From: Novipirellula artificiosorum
Lineage (GTDB): Bacteria > Planctomycetota > Planctomycetia > Pirellulales > Pirellulaceae
Reading direction: 5' to 3'
Length of the DNA: 64,000 nt
NCBI RefSeq assembly: GCF_007860135.1
Contig: NZ_SJPV01000004.1
Location: 62,001 to 126,000, forward strand
Of the stretch, positions 18,251 to 27,265 are shown piece by piece. Each line of letters opens with the position of its first letter. Positions within the stretch are counted from its first letter, which is position 1. The notes beneath the pieces are model-generated. The model did not search any database and was not told the DNA's origin. It saw only the letters and a list, made by a program, of their open reading frames with translations. The position numbers and the translations under genes were made by a program.

Positions 18251-18396
18251 TAGAGCATTTTTGTAAATGATGGGGGAGCTAATTGGAAACGGGGTCAGGT
18301 ACCAATAGCCAAGTGGCCCGAAGGGTGCTTCGCACGATTGGTACCTGACCCCGTTTCCTTGTGCGCGAGAACCTACGTCCTTCGTATAAATCCTCT
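18251..18396. repeat. TA-bounded palindromic repeat, complete inverted copy, overlapping a stop codon
   Basis: This is the reverse-oriented copy of the element at 12478-12625. It begins TAGAGCATTTTTGTAAATGA and ends TATAAATCCTCTA. Its core is a perfect 22-bp inverted repeat, GGAAACGGGGTCAGGTACC plus AAT, with a 30-nt loop. The final TA is part of the CTA that serves, on the minus strand, as the TAG stop codon of the DUF1080 gene. It fills most of the gap between two convergent genes. Confidence 0.85.
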
Positions 18397-19840
18397 AATA
18401 GGGCAACTCTCGAAGGTAGAGGTTCTTGAAGTAGAGTTCGCTACCGTGGTGTTGGAGTTCGATTTGGTCGGACCGGGGGATGGAGGTCAGGCCAGTTTTG
18501 TCCCAGTAGTTTTCTAACACAACACGATCGACGATCTGCTTCTTGTTGAGCCAGATCGTGACCTTTTCACCTACCATGCGGATCAGGAAGGTGTTCCACT
18601 GGCCCGGTGGATTATCGGCCAGAACCGTGGGAGCATTTCGCCAGCGTTTGTTGTTCCAAAGTCCGCCCGATCCCAAATTGCGGCCATTTCGGTAAGCCGC
18701 CACCCATTGCTGCGGCGTGCTCGGTAACTCCGAGCCCGCTTTCACACGGGCATCCCACGGGTCCCAGATTTGAATTTGAGGCGTTCCACGCAAGTAAATA
18801 CCGGAGTCGGCACCGGCTGGGATTTTCCAGTCCAGATAGAGTTCAAAGTCGCCAAAGTCTCTCGCCGTACAAAGGCTCTGGCCTTTGCCATCGTAGGTCA
18901 AGATACCGTCGACGACGCTCCAATGCTCGGCCATGGATTGATCGGCCGTTGCCTGTGCAGCCTGCAATGCATCGCCGGACAACTTGCGGCGCTCGTTCGC
19001 GTCCTTGTGCGCCAGTCCTTTCCATCCCGTCAAGTCCTTGCCGTTGAACAGCATGCGGAAACCATCGGGCGGCGTGTTGTCGCCCTTCGTCCGAGGGAGT
19101 GCGGGTGAGGGGGAGTAGTCAGCGATTCGAAGGCTGCGAAATTCAACACGGTCGTTGTGGCCTGCCAAAAAAATGTGCCCCGATTTGTTCTTCATCCCCT
19201 TGTGAACCCCGCCGTCCACGGCAGTAGTTTGATCCAGAAACGTGTCGACAATCACGGCTCCATTGAGAATCACCATAATGTGATCGTCAATCGCGATGAT
19301 GGTTTCTCGGTTCCATTGCCCGACCGGTCTTAAGTAGCCCGTTTTCGCTGGGGTGATTCCGTAAATCGATCCGTGGTATTGCCACGGTTTTAGCCAACTG
19401 AGTTTGCGTGATGTGCCGCCAGCCATTTCGGCTTCACCACTGTAGCGGCTGCCGTTGTGATCCAAGATCTGAATCTCCATGCCGTCGCTAGCTGGATGCC
19501 CGCCGTTGGGAACTCGGATGCCGATCCCATTGTTGCCGCTTTCGTCCAGTTTGAATTCAAACTCCAAAGCAAAGTCGCTGTAAGCTTTGTCGGTGCGAAG
19601 GTTCTTGCCACCCTTCTTGCAAACGAGGGTACCGTTCTCGACGATGTAGCCTTTGGTGTCACCGCTCCATCCGGTTAGATCTTGCCCGTTGAACAGGTTG
19701 GTCCAGGTGGCGGATTGCAAAATTTGTGTCGTGCGTTCTGCAGCCAAGCGATTGGGATCAGGTTTGATATCGTCCTGAGCAAAGCTGACAAGGCCGATTG
19801 TGAGTGAGAGAGCGCCGAGAAGATTAAGTCTCAATGACAT
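18395..19840 (-). CDS. secreted protein with two DUF1080 domains
   Basis: The 481-residue protein starts at ATG 19840 behind GAGGAATCCC; a longer frame upstream (an ATG at 19852 and beyond) has no better site. A signal peptide (LNLLGALSLTIGLVSFAQ) is followed by two DUF1080 domains. The first starts near WTNLFNGQDLTGWSGD and the second near FRMLFNGKDLTGWKGL, each with the later block GNNGIGIRVP or GADSGIYLRGTPQIQIWD. DUF1080 is a concanavalin-like jelly roll; some members are 3-keto-glycoside hydrolases acting after Gfo/Idh/MocA enzymes, so the protein may cleave or bind keto-sugars in the periplasm. It lies 117 bp downstream of a sulfatase on the same strand, probably an operon. Its stop codon coincides with the end of a repeat element. 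Confidence 0.9.
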   Translation of the reverse strand: MSLRLNLLGALSLTIGLVSFAQDDIKPDPNRLAAERTTQILQSATWTNLFNGQDLTGWSGDTKGYIVENGTLVCKKGGKNLRTDKAYSDFALEFEFKLDESGNNGIGIRVPNGGHPASDGMEIQILDHNGSRYSGEAEMAGGTSRKLSWLKPWQYHGSIYGITPAKTGYLRPVGQWNRETIIAIDDHIMVILNGAVIVDTFLDQTTAVDGGVHKGMKNKSGHIFLAGHNDRVEFRSLRIADYSPSPALPRTKGDNTPPDGFRMLFNGKDLTGWKGLAHKDANERRKLSGDALQAAQATADQSMAEHWSVVDGILTYDGKGQSLCTARDFGDFELYLDWKIPAGADSGIYLRGTPQIQIWDPWDARVKAGSELPSTPQQWVAAYRNGRNLGSGGLWNNKRWRNAPTVLADNPPGQWNTFLIRMVGEKVTIWLNKKQIVDRVVLENYWDKTGLTSIPRSDQIELQHHGSELYFKNLYLRELPY

Positions 19841-19957
19841 GGGATTCCTCATTTGTTTGGAGTTGGGGCAATCGTTCGTGATACCGTTTTCTCGCAGGAT
19901 CTGACCAGCCTCGATGCAATTGTCATTGCAAAGCCCATCAAAAACCACAGGGCGATC

Positions 19958-21445
19958 CTAACGGGCCCTGGTCGATCGCGGGGGCGACCCGAGGTCGTTA
20001 TCGCGAACTTCCGTTAGCTTCTTTGCGAGCCTACTTCGCAGACGTGCAACGATTTCCGTATGATCCTCGGACTGTGCCAGGTTCGTGAATTGATTCGGAT
20101 CGGCGGCCATGTCGAACAACTCAATTCCCTTGGAACCCTCTTCACCATATTGAAGATACGCCCATCGGTTTTCGCGAATCAGAAAACCTTGACGCATCGG
20201 CGCGACACTGAACGCGGCATCACGAACCACGTGACGGGGATCATCGAACATCCGCGAAATATCCTTGCCCTGCAAGTTTTGCGGCACATCCAGACCACAT
20301 AGATGGGAAAGGGTCGGGTACAAGTCGAGTAATTCCACGAAGCTGTTGCAAACCGCTGGCCGCTTACCTGGGACGCTGATGATCAAGGGTACCGACGCAG
20401 ACTCCTCTCGCAGCGAAACTTTGGCCCAGAAATCATGTTCACCAAGGTGATAGCCGTGATCGCTCGTGAAAATGACGATTGTCTTTTCCTCCAGTCCCGA
20501 GTCCCGTAGTGCTGCAAGTACCTTGCCGACCTGCGCATCGATGAAAGAAACGGATGCGTAGTACCCGCCGAGTGCTTTCTTTTGACGTCGCAGGTCCATT
20601 TTCATGTTGACACTTGTTTTATAGTTGATGCCCGCCAGGGGCGTATCGTTCCAATCGTCAACAACGCGTGGCGGAAGTGTAAGATTCTCGTAAGGTTTGA
20701 ACGGTTGGAAGTAGGACCGCGGCGCGACGAATGGAACGTGGGGTCGAACGAAGCCAACGCCAATCCAAAAGGGTTCGTCGGCGTGCGATTGGATCAGCGC
20801 AGACGCTTGTTGTGAGGTTTTACCATCGGAGTGTGCAAGGTCTCCCTCATCTGCCTCCACAACAACAAACGTGTTCCCGCCGACCACTGGCTTGGTCCCG
20901 TCGGGATTGTTTTCCAGCGTCTCGCCATCGCCTGCCGCCTTCCACTCGGGGCCCGGACTGTTGAACCGCTCGGTCCACGAACGCGCGTCATCCGCTCCGT
21001 CACCACCCGTCTCGATGCCGCCCGGTACGCCCATGTGAAAGATCTTGCTGACTCTCGCCGTGTAGTAGCCATGGTTCTTGAAGTGTTCCGGCCACATCGG
21101 GCAATCTCCGATCTGCGGTCGCGGATTGGTGTAACCCAGGACGCCGGTTGCATGGGGATAGTACCCGGACATGAACGACGCTCGCGAAGGACCGCAATAC
21201 GTTCCCTGACAATAGGCACGAGTGAATCGTGTCCCCCTGGCAGCGAGCGCGTCAATGTTTGGTGTTTGGCAGACCGTGTTTCCATAACAGGACAACGCCG
21301 TTGAGGTCAGGTCGTCCGAAATGAGAAACAAAACGTTGAGGCGAGCTGGCGTGGGGGTCGGCGCGGTTGCAAGCGATGTTGTGAACGAGCAACACAACGC
21401 GATGGCCAAAGCCGACAGGATTCTGAACATCTCTTGGTTGGGCAT
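19958..21445 (-). CDS. secreted sulfatase, iduronate-2-sulfatase-like
   Basis: The 495-residue protein starts at ATG 21445, giving a signal peptide (RILSALAIALCCSFTTSLA); GAGAAAG sits upstream. The formylglycine signature is C84-G-P-S-R, the iduronate-2-sulfatase-like version, preceded by LISDDLTSTALSCYGN. GVGFVRPHVPFVAP and TSDHGYHLGEHDFWAK are the characteristic later blocks of this sulfatase subgroup (S1_7-like by appearance). It should hydrolyse sulfate esters of sugars or uronates in the periplasm. A longer frame back to 21544 adds 33 unrelated residues. The double-DUF1080 gene follows 117 bp downstream. Confidence 0.92.
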   Translation of the reverse strand: MPNQEMFRILSALAIALCCSFTTSLATAPTPTPARLNVLFLISDDLTSTALSCYGNTVCQTPNIDALAARGTRFTRAYCQGTYCGPSRASFMSGYYPHATGVLGYTNPRPQIGDCPMWPEHFKNHGYYTARVSKIFHMGVPGGIETGGDGADDARSWTERFNSPGPEWKAAGDGETLENNPDGTKPVVGGNTFVVVEADEGDLAHSDGKTSQQASALIQSHADEPFWIGVGFVRPHVPFVAPRSYFQPFKPYENLTLPPRVVDDWNDTPLAGINYKTSVNMKMDLRRQKKALGGYYASVSFIDAQVGKVLAALRDSGLEEKTIVIFTSDHGYHLGEHDFWAKVSLREESASVPLIISVPGKRPAVCNSFVELLDLYPTLSHLCGLDVPQNLQGKDISRMFDDPRHVVRDAAFSVAPMRQGFLIRENRWAYLQYGEEGSKGIELFDMAADPNQFTNLAQSEDHTEIVARLRSRLAKKLTEVRDNDLGSPPRSTRAR

Positions 21446-21918
21446 CCTGGTTCTTTCTCTGGAAGAAATCGATGTTGTCGCGGTCGGTAAATGCGAAGGG
21501 TTGGGGGCGACAACAATATCGGTGTCATCGATTTGCGTTCGCACGACTCGTTGAGATCACGGCATACGGGGTGGGGGCGCCATGGATACCATACCAAAAC
21601 AAATCGTGTCGCGTGGCTCCAAGTATGCTGGAACCGTAAGCGTCACCGCAGACGACACCCTATTATCTTCATCGCTTCGACTCTCCTTACATCGTGGAAC
21701 CTTGCAAACGAGAGGACGTCGGCTCACCCATTTCGACGATCGCAGAATGACTCGGGCAAAGGCGGCTCGAGGGTATGGTTGCACCCTCTCAGGCTTCCGG
21801 TTCACCCCACCTCCATCCCGTGTTCTTTGTAGACGCAATGGAAAGGAAAGGTTAGACTCAAAAATGCTCCCTGCCCAAACCGTCCACCTTCGCTGGCCCC
21901 GCCTGAGAAGTCTCCGAC
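21446..21918. promoter_or_regulatory. divergent intergenic region, no gene seen
   Basis: These 473 bp separate the sulfatase (minus) from the DUF1552 gene (plus). Both promoters must be here, but no distinct operator, repeat or RNA was recognised; short open frames on both strands look like chance. Confidence 0.4.
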
Positions 21919-23208
21919 ATGAATGATGCACGTCTTCTTCGTATCAATCGCCGCTGTCTCCTTCGTGCGGCGGGCGTCAGTGTGACACTGCCTCCGATGG
22001 CATCGCTGGATTCGTGTCTTGGTAACTCTCAGCAGCAACCAACATCCAGCATGAAAATGGTTTGTATCGGTAACTCATTTGGAATGTACCCCGAAGAGTT
22101 CTTTCCGAAAGCAGGCGGTCCCGATTATGAGTTACCCCGGTTGCTCGAACCGCTCAAACCTCATCGTCGCGGCTTCACGGTTTTCTCGCACCTCGACCAC
22201 GGCATCAAAGGCGGGCATTTCGCCGTCCATTCGTTCTTGAGTGGCGTGAAGACCGACGAGGCACGGTCGATGCCCGATGGAATGCTGAGCCTCGACCAGC
22301 GCGCCGCCGAGCACGTCGGTTCCCGTTCGCGGTTTCCGTCGTTGACCCTCGGTTCTGATTCGGGGCTGCATGGCGGTTGCCGGATGTGTTGGACTCGATC
22401 CGGTGCCCGCGTCCCGCCGATCACCAACCCGAAAGCACTGTTCCAGAAACTATTTGTCGACGGCGACGCGAAAGATCGAGCGCACGCTCAACAGCAATTT
22501 CAACTGCGTGGCTCCATCCTCGACGCGGTTTGCGGCGAGGCGCAGTCGATGCAGAAGCATCTGGATGGACGCGACAAAGCCAAACTTGACGAGTACTTCA
22601 GCTCCATTCGCGATGTCGAAAAGAAACTGCAACAAGACGAGAACTGGCGGACGGTTGCCAAGCCAACGGTGGAGTACCCCGAACCGGAAATGAAAGGCAT
22701 CGTCGAAGACCTGCCGGTGCTGTTCGACTTGATCGTTCTGGCGCTGCAAACCAATTCGACTCGGGTCGCCACATTAGAAATTTCCAGCGAACATTTTGAT
22801 ACAGGTTTTTTAGGGCTAAAAGCGGGATACCATGCGATCTCGCACCACGGCAAGAAACCTGAAACCATTGAGCAATTGTTGACCATCGAGCAGTACCAAA
22901 TGGAGCAACTTGCTCGCTTTCTTAGCAAACTGAAATCAGTGACCGCTGATGACGCATCCGGTGCGTTGTTTGACAGTACGATGGTTCTTTTCGGCAGCGG
23001 CATGGGCAACGGTAACGCGCACACCAACACAAATTTGCCAATTTTGCTCGCTGGAGGCGGTTTCCAGCACGGAGAACACAAAATTTACCCCGCAGGCCGC
23101 AATGTCCCACTTTCGAATCTGTACTTGTCGATGTTGCAGCGGTTTGGTGTTGAAACGGATTCGTTCAGCAAGAGCACCGGCACGCTCCGTGGTCTGGAAG
23201 TGGTCTGA
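21919..23208 (+). CDS. DUF1552 domain protein
   Basis: The 429-residue protein begins with INRRCLLRAAGVSVTLP, a twin-arginine-type signal. The DUF1552 core then shows MVCIGNSFGMYPEEFFPK, FSHLDHGIKGGHFAVHSFLSG, GCRMCWTRSG and a C-terminal LFGSGMGNGNAHTNTNLPIL block. It is a planctomycete secreted protein of unknown activity that belongs to the DUF1501-like alkaline-phosphatase-fold superfamily by motif style. It normally follows a DUF1587/DUF1592 cytochrome-like partner; here it precedes it, with only 4 bp between this stop and the partner's GTG start, so the two are cotranslated. Confidence 0.9.
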   Translation: MNDARLLRINRRCLLRAAGVSVTLPPMASLDSCLGNSQQQPTSSMKMVCIGNSFGMYPEEFFPKAGGPDYELPRLLEPLKPHRRGFTVFSHLDHGIKGGHFAVHSFLSGVKTDEARSMPDGMLSLDQRAAEHVGSRSRFPSLTLGSDSGLHGGCRMCWTRSGARVPPITNPKALFQKLFVDGDAKDRAHAQQQFQLRGSILDAVCGEAQSMQKHLDGRDKAKLDEYFSSIRDVEKKLQQDENWRTVAKPTVEYPEPEMKGIVEDLPVLFDLIVLALQTNSTRVATLEISSEHFDTGFLGLKAGYHAISHHGKKPETIEQLLTIEQYQMEQLARFLSKLKSVTADDASGALFDSTMVLFGSGMGNGNAHTNTNLPILLAGGGFQHGEHKIYPAGRNVPLSNLYLSMLQRFGVETDSFSKSTGTLRGLEVV

Positions 23209-23212
23209 GGAT

Positions 23213-25672
23213 GTGCGAGCTTTGATCCGAACGTCCCTTGCAGCGATCCTTCTAAGTGTCGCAACGTTACCTGCCGACAAGATCCTTGCCGTGGACTTCG
23301 ATTCAAAGCAAGCCTTCGCGACCTATTGCACGGGTTGTCACGGAGCTGAGGAACAAAAGGGCGAACGTCGCTTCGATCAGTTGCGATTCCCGATCGTGGA
23401 CAACGACACATTGGTCGAGACTCAAGACGCGATCGATCAACTCGTTCTCGGCGACATGCCGCCTGATGATTCCGATCAACCAGACGAGAACACGCGGCAG
23501 AAGTTGATTGAGTATCTACGCACGCAAACCGAGCAGTACCACCAGTCGCAGACGACTACGGGCGGTGAAACGGTGCTTCGTCGCTTGAATCGACGTGAGT
23601 ATCTGAATACCGTTCGCGATTTGTTTCAGTTGAACACGCAGATGTTTGATCCGTCACGAAACTTTCCGCAAGACGATCTGATCGATCATTTTGACAACGT
23701 GGGCAATCGCTTAGCGACCACCGGTTTCTTGCTCGAACAGCATCTGATCGCTGCCGATCAAGTGATTGAAAAAGCGTTTGCACCGGAAACGAAACCGGTT
23801 ATTCAGCACTGGCACTTCAAAGCGCCCTTCATCCAACAGCAGGAACTGGAATACGCACACCGCGAAGCGTTTGATTCAAAGTACTTGTGCGTTCACGAGA
23901 CGAACAATTCGGAAAACCATTGGGGCGAGTACGCGCCGATCCTGAAGTTCCGTGATGGAGCACCTCACCATGGTCGCTATGAAATCCAAGTGCTCGTGGA
24001 AGGCCAAAACCGTGATCATCCGCACCCAAGTCATCAAGTCGACATCGACAAGGATGAGCCCATGTTGATGGGGATCATTCCCGGCAATCCGAATTTGGGA
24101 AAGCTCTCTGATCCGCAACCGTTTGAAACGCGGTTGGCTGTAATCGAGGTTCCCGATGGCAAACCACAGTGGTTCACACGAACCATTTGGTTGGACCAAG
24201 GGTTCTCGCCTCGATTTACCTATCTCAATGGCCCGTCAAATGCCCGAAACCTCCAGTCCCGAATCGGCCTGAAAATGCTGAAAGAGCAGGGGCGAAAGAT
24301 GGAGCGGTTTGGGGAGCATTATGTGCAAGCACTCAAAGAGGGCAAGCTGCCGCATCTGCGCATCCATGAAATCAAAATCAAGGGTCCGATCTATGATGCA
24401 TGGCCGCCACCCAGCCGCCAAACGATTCTTGGCGAGCAAGCGTTTACGCGTGATCGCATCGAGGAAATCGTCACGCGGTTTATGGCGAAGGCCTATCGTC
24501 GCGATGTCGCGCCGGCCGAAGTCGATCAAATGCTGAGTGTAGCTCGTCGCAGCGAAGCCGCAGGACGAACAGCCTACGAATCGCTCAAGGACACGCTCAC
24601 GGCGGTACTTTGTGCGCCCGGGTTCTTGTATCTCGACGAGAAACCGGACGCCCCGAATTCGACGAAGTTGTCCGATGTCGCGTTGGCCAATCGACTTTCC
24701 TATTTCTTGTGGTCGTCCATGCCGGATGATGCACTGGTGGTTGCTGCCAGCGAGGGTTCGATTCGTGCTCCGAAGCGTTTGCGATCGGAAGTCGATCGGA
24801 TGTTACAAGATCCGAAAGCATCGGAATTCTATGCCGGCTTTTGCGACAGTTGGTTAGGTCTGCGAGAACTCGGCGGTATGCCACCCGACCGGAATGAGTT
24901 TTCTCCCTACTACAGCAAAGACCTGCGCCCGTTGATGTTGCAGGAAACCAGGTTGTTCTTGCGTCACTTGGTAGAAGAAAACCTCAGTCTATTGAATTGC
25001 CTTGATTCCGATTTCACCTTCGTCAATCGGACGCTGGGACGGTTCTACGGCATGCCCGATATGAAGGGCTACACGTTTCGGAAAGTAACGCTTCATAACA
25101 AACATCGCGGCGGGCTGCTTGGCCATGCCAGTGTGCTGACGGTCACCGCGAACGGAATCGAAACGTCACCGGTAACCCGTGGTGTCTGGGTGTTGGAGAA
25201 CCTTTTCGGCACACCGCCGTCGCCACCGCCTGATAATGTAGAACCCCTTGATCCCGATACACGCGGTACAAAGACCATTCGCGAACAACTCGCCAAACAT
25301 CGCAACGTTCCAGCGTGCAACGAGTGCCATCGCCGCATCGACCCGCCTGGATTTGCACTCGAAAGCTACGACCCGATCGGCCGTTGGCGAACGCACTACG
25401 CCAAAAACCAGAAGATTGATGCGTCGGGGCAGTTTGTGAACGGCGACAAGTTCGAAGACATCGTCGAACTGAAGCAGCTGTTGTTGGCTCGTGAGGATCA
25501 ATTCACGCGGACCGAGATTGAAAAGCTGCTCGTCTACGGTACCGGACGTCAAATCGAAGCCACGGATCGCCCTGAGATCGACCGCTTGGTCAGCGAGGCC
25601 AAGAAGAACGAATACCGTTTCCGAGACACACTCCAATCAGTCATCGAAAGCTCCATCTTTCAGTCACGGTAA
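23213..25672 (+). CDS. PSCyt-DUF1587-DUF1592-DUF1588-DUF1585 protein
   Basis: The 819-residue protein starts at GTG 23213 right after the DUF1552 stop (TGAGGAT just before it; a TTG at 23222 is an alternative with better spacing). The open frame extends further upstream inside the DUF1552 gene but that part is a frame shadow. After a signal peptide (AAILLSVATLPADKILA) comes a CxxCH (C39-T-G-C42-H43), then DUF1587 (LRRLNRREYLNTVRDLFQL), DUF1592 (LSYFLWSSMPDDALVVAASE), DUF1588 (HRGGLLGHASVLTVTANG and CNECHRRIDPPGFALESYD, a second CxxCH near 703) and DUF1585 at the end. It is probably a periplasmic multi-haem electron-transfer protein of unknown substrate. Confidence 0.9.
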   Translation: MRALIRTSLAAILLSVATLPADKILAVDFDSKQAFATYCTGCHGAEEQKGERRFDQLRFPIVDNDTLVETQDAIDQLVLGDMPPDDSDQPDENTRQKLIEYLRTQTEQYHQSQTTTGGETVLRRLNRREYLNTVRDLFQLNTQMFDPSRNFPQDDLIDHFDNVGNRLATTGFLLEQHLIAADQVIEKAFAPETKPVIQHWHFKAPFIQQQELEYAHREAFDSKYLCVHETNNSENHWGEYAPILKFRDGAPHHGRYEIQVLVEGQNRDHPHPSHQVDIDKDEPMLMGIIPGNPNLGKLSDPQPFETRLAVIEVPDGKPQWFTRTIWLDQGFSPRFTYLNGPSNARNLQSRIGLKMLKEQGRKMERFGEHYVQALKEGKLPHLRIHEIKIKGPIYDAWPPPSRQTILGEQAFTRDRIEEIVTRFMAKAYRRDVAPAEVDQMLSVARRSEAAGRTAYESLKDTLTAVLCAPGFLYLDEKPDAPNSTKLSDVALANRLSYFLWSSMPDDALVVAASEGSIRAPKRLRSEVDRMLQDPKASEFYAGFCDSWLGLRELGGMPPDRNEFSPYYSKDLRPLMLQETRLFLRHLVEENLSLLNCLDSDFTFVNRTLGRFYGMPDMKGYTFRKVTLHNKHRGGLLGHASVLTVTANGIETSPVTRGVWVLENLFGTPPSPPPDNVEPLDPDTRGTKTIREQLAKHRNVPACNECHRRIDPPGFALESYDPIGRWRTHYAKNQKIDASGQFVNGDKFEDIVELKQLLLAREDQFTRTEIEKLLVYGTGRQIEATDRPEIDRLVSEAKKNEYRFRDTLQSVIESSIFQSR

Positions 25673-26000
25673 GGCGTTGGCCGTACGCGGTCGTCACGGC
25701 TGGGGGGCAAACGCCTCCGCAACTCGATGGGCACGACCTTTCGCGGTTGCTCAGCGACCCCAACGCCGGTTGGCATCATCTCGCCCTTGCTGCGAGCAGT
25801 ATGAAAAAGGTGCGATTCGTCCTGCGTCACGCCTCCAGCACAACTCGGTATCTCGCTTTGCCCGATTCCAAGTGATCCATTGCCGCGCCGATTTCGCATC
25901 CAATGCCGGATACCACTACCTGGGCAGTGCTAATATCATGGCACAAATCGACAACGCCTTGGCCGAATCGACCAATCAACTTATCCCATCTGCAAAGTAA
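25673..26000 (+). pseudogene. debris of a sulfatase and of a sialate O-acetylesterase-like gene
   Basis: Two unrelated stumps are visible. Near 25715-25790 one frame reads PQLDGHDLSRLLSDPNAGWH, as in the C-terminal part of iduronate-2-sulfatases. At about 25890-26000 another frame reads ADFASNAGYHYLGSANIMAQ then IDNALAESTNQLIPSAK and stops; this matches the C-terminal end of SASA/DUF303 carbohydrate acetylesterases (GYHYLGSA...). Neither has a start, catalytic residues or continuous frame. They show that sulfatase and acetylesterase genes once stood between the DUF1592 and fucosidase genes. Confidence 0.6.
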
Positions 26001-26108
26001 ACGAGGTGAATCCATGATCGAACGAATGTGTTGTGCGAAACGATGCGTTAGAGCGGCATGGATCCAGATTGCGTAACGAGAGACTTCGTCGGAAAGGAAG
26101 GATGAACA

Positions 26109-27128
26109 ATGAAATTAGGGTTAGCAGCACTGTGTGTGATATCGGGGATGATCGGATCGGCTCATGCCGCACCGCCCGAAGTCAATAAGGCTAAACTCCC
26201 CGACGCGGTCCGCGCCGAACAACTGCGTGAGATGAAGTGGGGCATGTTTATCTGTTGGTCGTTCAGTACGTTTTCGGGCCAAGAATGGACGCTGACGAGC
26301 GACAAAGATGCGTCCTACTTCAAGGCGACCGGGTGTGACACCGACCAGTGGTGCCAAACTGCGAAGGAGGCCGGTATGGGATACATTCTGTTTCTTGCCA
26401 AGCACCATGACGGGTTTTGTCTTTGGGATACGAAGACCACGGACAAGAAGGTCACCAACAGCCCGCTCGGCATCGATGTGCTGGCGAAGTTGCGGGAGTC
26501 CTGCGACAAGCACGGGATCAAGCTCGCGCTGTATTTCTCCGAGGGTGATTGGAACTGGCCCGCTGCGGTTGATGGCAAAGGCCGCGGTGGCGGCAGTCAT
26601 CCTGAGGTGAAGAAGGCCCAGCTTGAAGAGCTGCTGACCCGCTACGGCCCCATCGAGTTCTGGTGGATGGATCATGCCGTTGGCACGGGGGGACTGTCAC
26701 ATCAAGAAACGGTTGAGTGGATGCATCAATTCCAGCCCAACACGTTCGTCGGCTTCAATCATGGGGAGCCCGCAGGTCGCCTTTGCCTGCGCGAAATGGG
26801 GCGGCCTGGAGAACTCGGTGACGCCAGCGCAACCAAGTACAACAAGGACGCCGAGGCGGCCTACCCGGGCTATCTTGTCGCCGAGTTCACGTATCCCATC
26901 CTTCCGCCGCACAAGGGCGGGGCGATGTGGTTCTACTCGTTGCCCGAGCACGACAACCTTTGTCATCCAGCGACCAAGTTGTTCCAGGACTACCAGGGGG
27001 CGATCGAATACGGCAACATCTTTTCGATCGATATCGGCCCCAACGACGCCGGCAAGATCCGAGACATCGATGTCAAGACGCTGAAACAAGTGGGTGAAAT
27101 GATCCAAACGAGTGCTCAACAACGCTAA
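26109..27128 (+). CDS. alpha-L-fucosidase-like glycoside hydrolase (GH29)
   Basis: The 339-residue protein has a signal peptide (1-20, SAHA|APP). The GH29 barrel is seen in MKWGMFICWSFSTF, LFLAKHHDGFCLWDTKTTD and GIKLALYFSEGDWNWP. The position of the catalytic nucleophile is PIEFWWMDHAVG (Asp near 188), where classical fucosidases have WFDG. The protein is shorter than typical GH29 enzymes (over 400 residues) because it lacks the C-terminal beta-sandwich. It would release L-fucose or a related sugar in the periplasm, fitting sulfated fucan breakdown with the nearby sulfatases. A ribosome site AAGGAAGG precedes the ATG. Confidence 0.82.
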   Translation: MKLGLAALCVISGMIGSAHAAPPEVNKAKLPDAVRAEQLREMKWGMFICWSFSTFSGQEWTLTSDKDASYFKATGCDTDQWCQTAKEAGMGYILFLAKHHDGFCLWDTKTTDKKVTNSPLGIDVLAKLRESCDKHGIKLALYFSEGDWNWPAAVDGKGRGGGSHPEVKKAQLEELLTRYGPIEFWWMDHAVGTGGLSHQETVEWMHQFQPNTFVGFNHGEPAGRLCLREMGRPGELGDASATKYNKDAEAAYPGYLVAEFTYPILPPHKGGAMWFYSLPEHDNLCHPATKLFQDYQGAIEYGNIFSIDIGPNDAGKIRDIDVKTLKQVGEMIQTSAQQR

Positions 27129-27265
27129 TAACCTGATGATAGGGAACCGCTTGAATACACATGGTTCCTGACCGCCGCGGCGATTGACGAATTTGCCTGT
27201 CACGTCGCGGCGTCGGGTACCCTCCGCACCCTGAAGGGACAAGGGACCTCGAGCCTCCGTCGACT

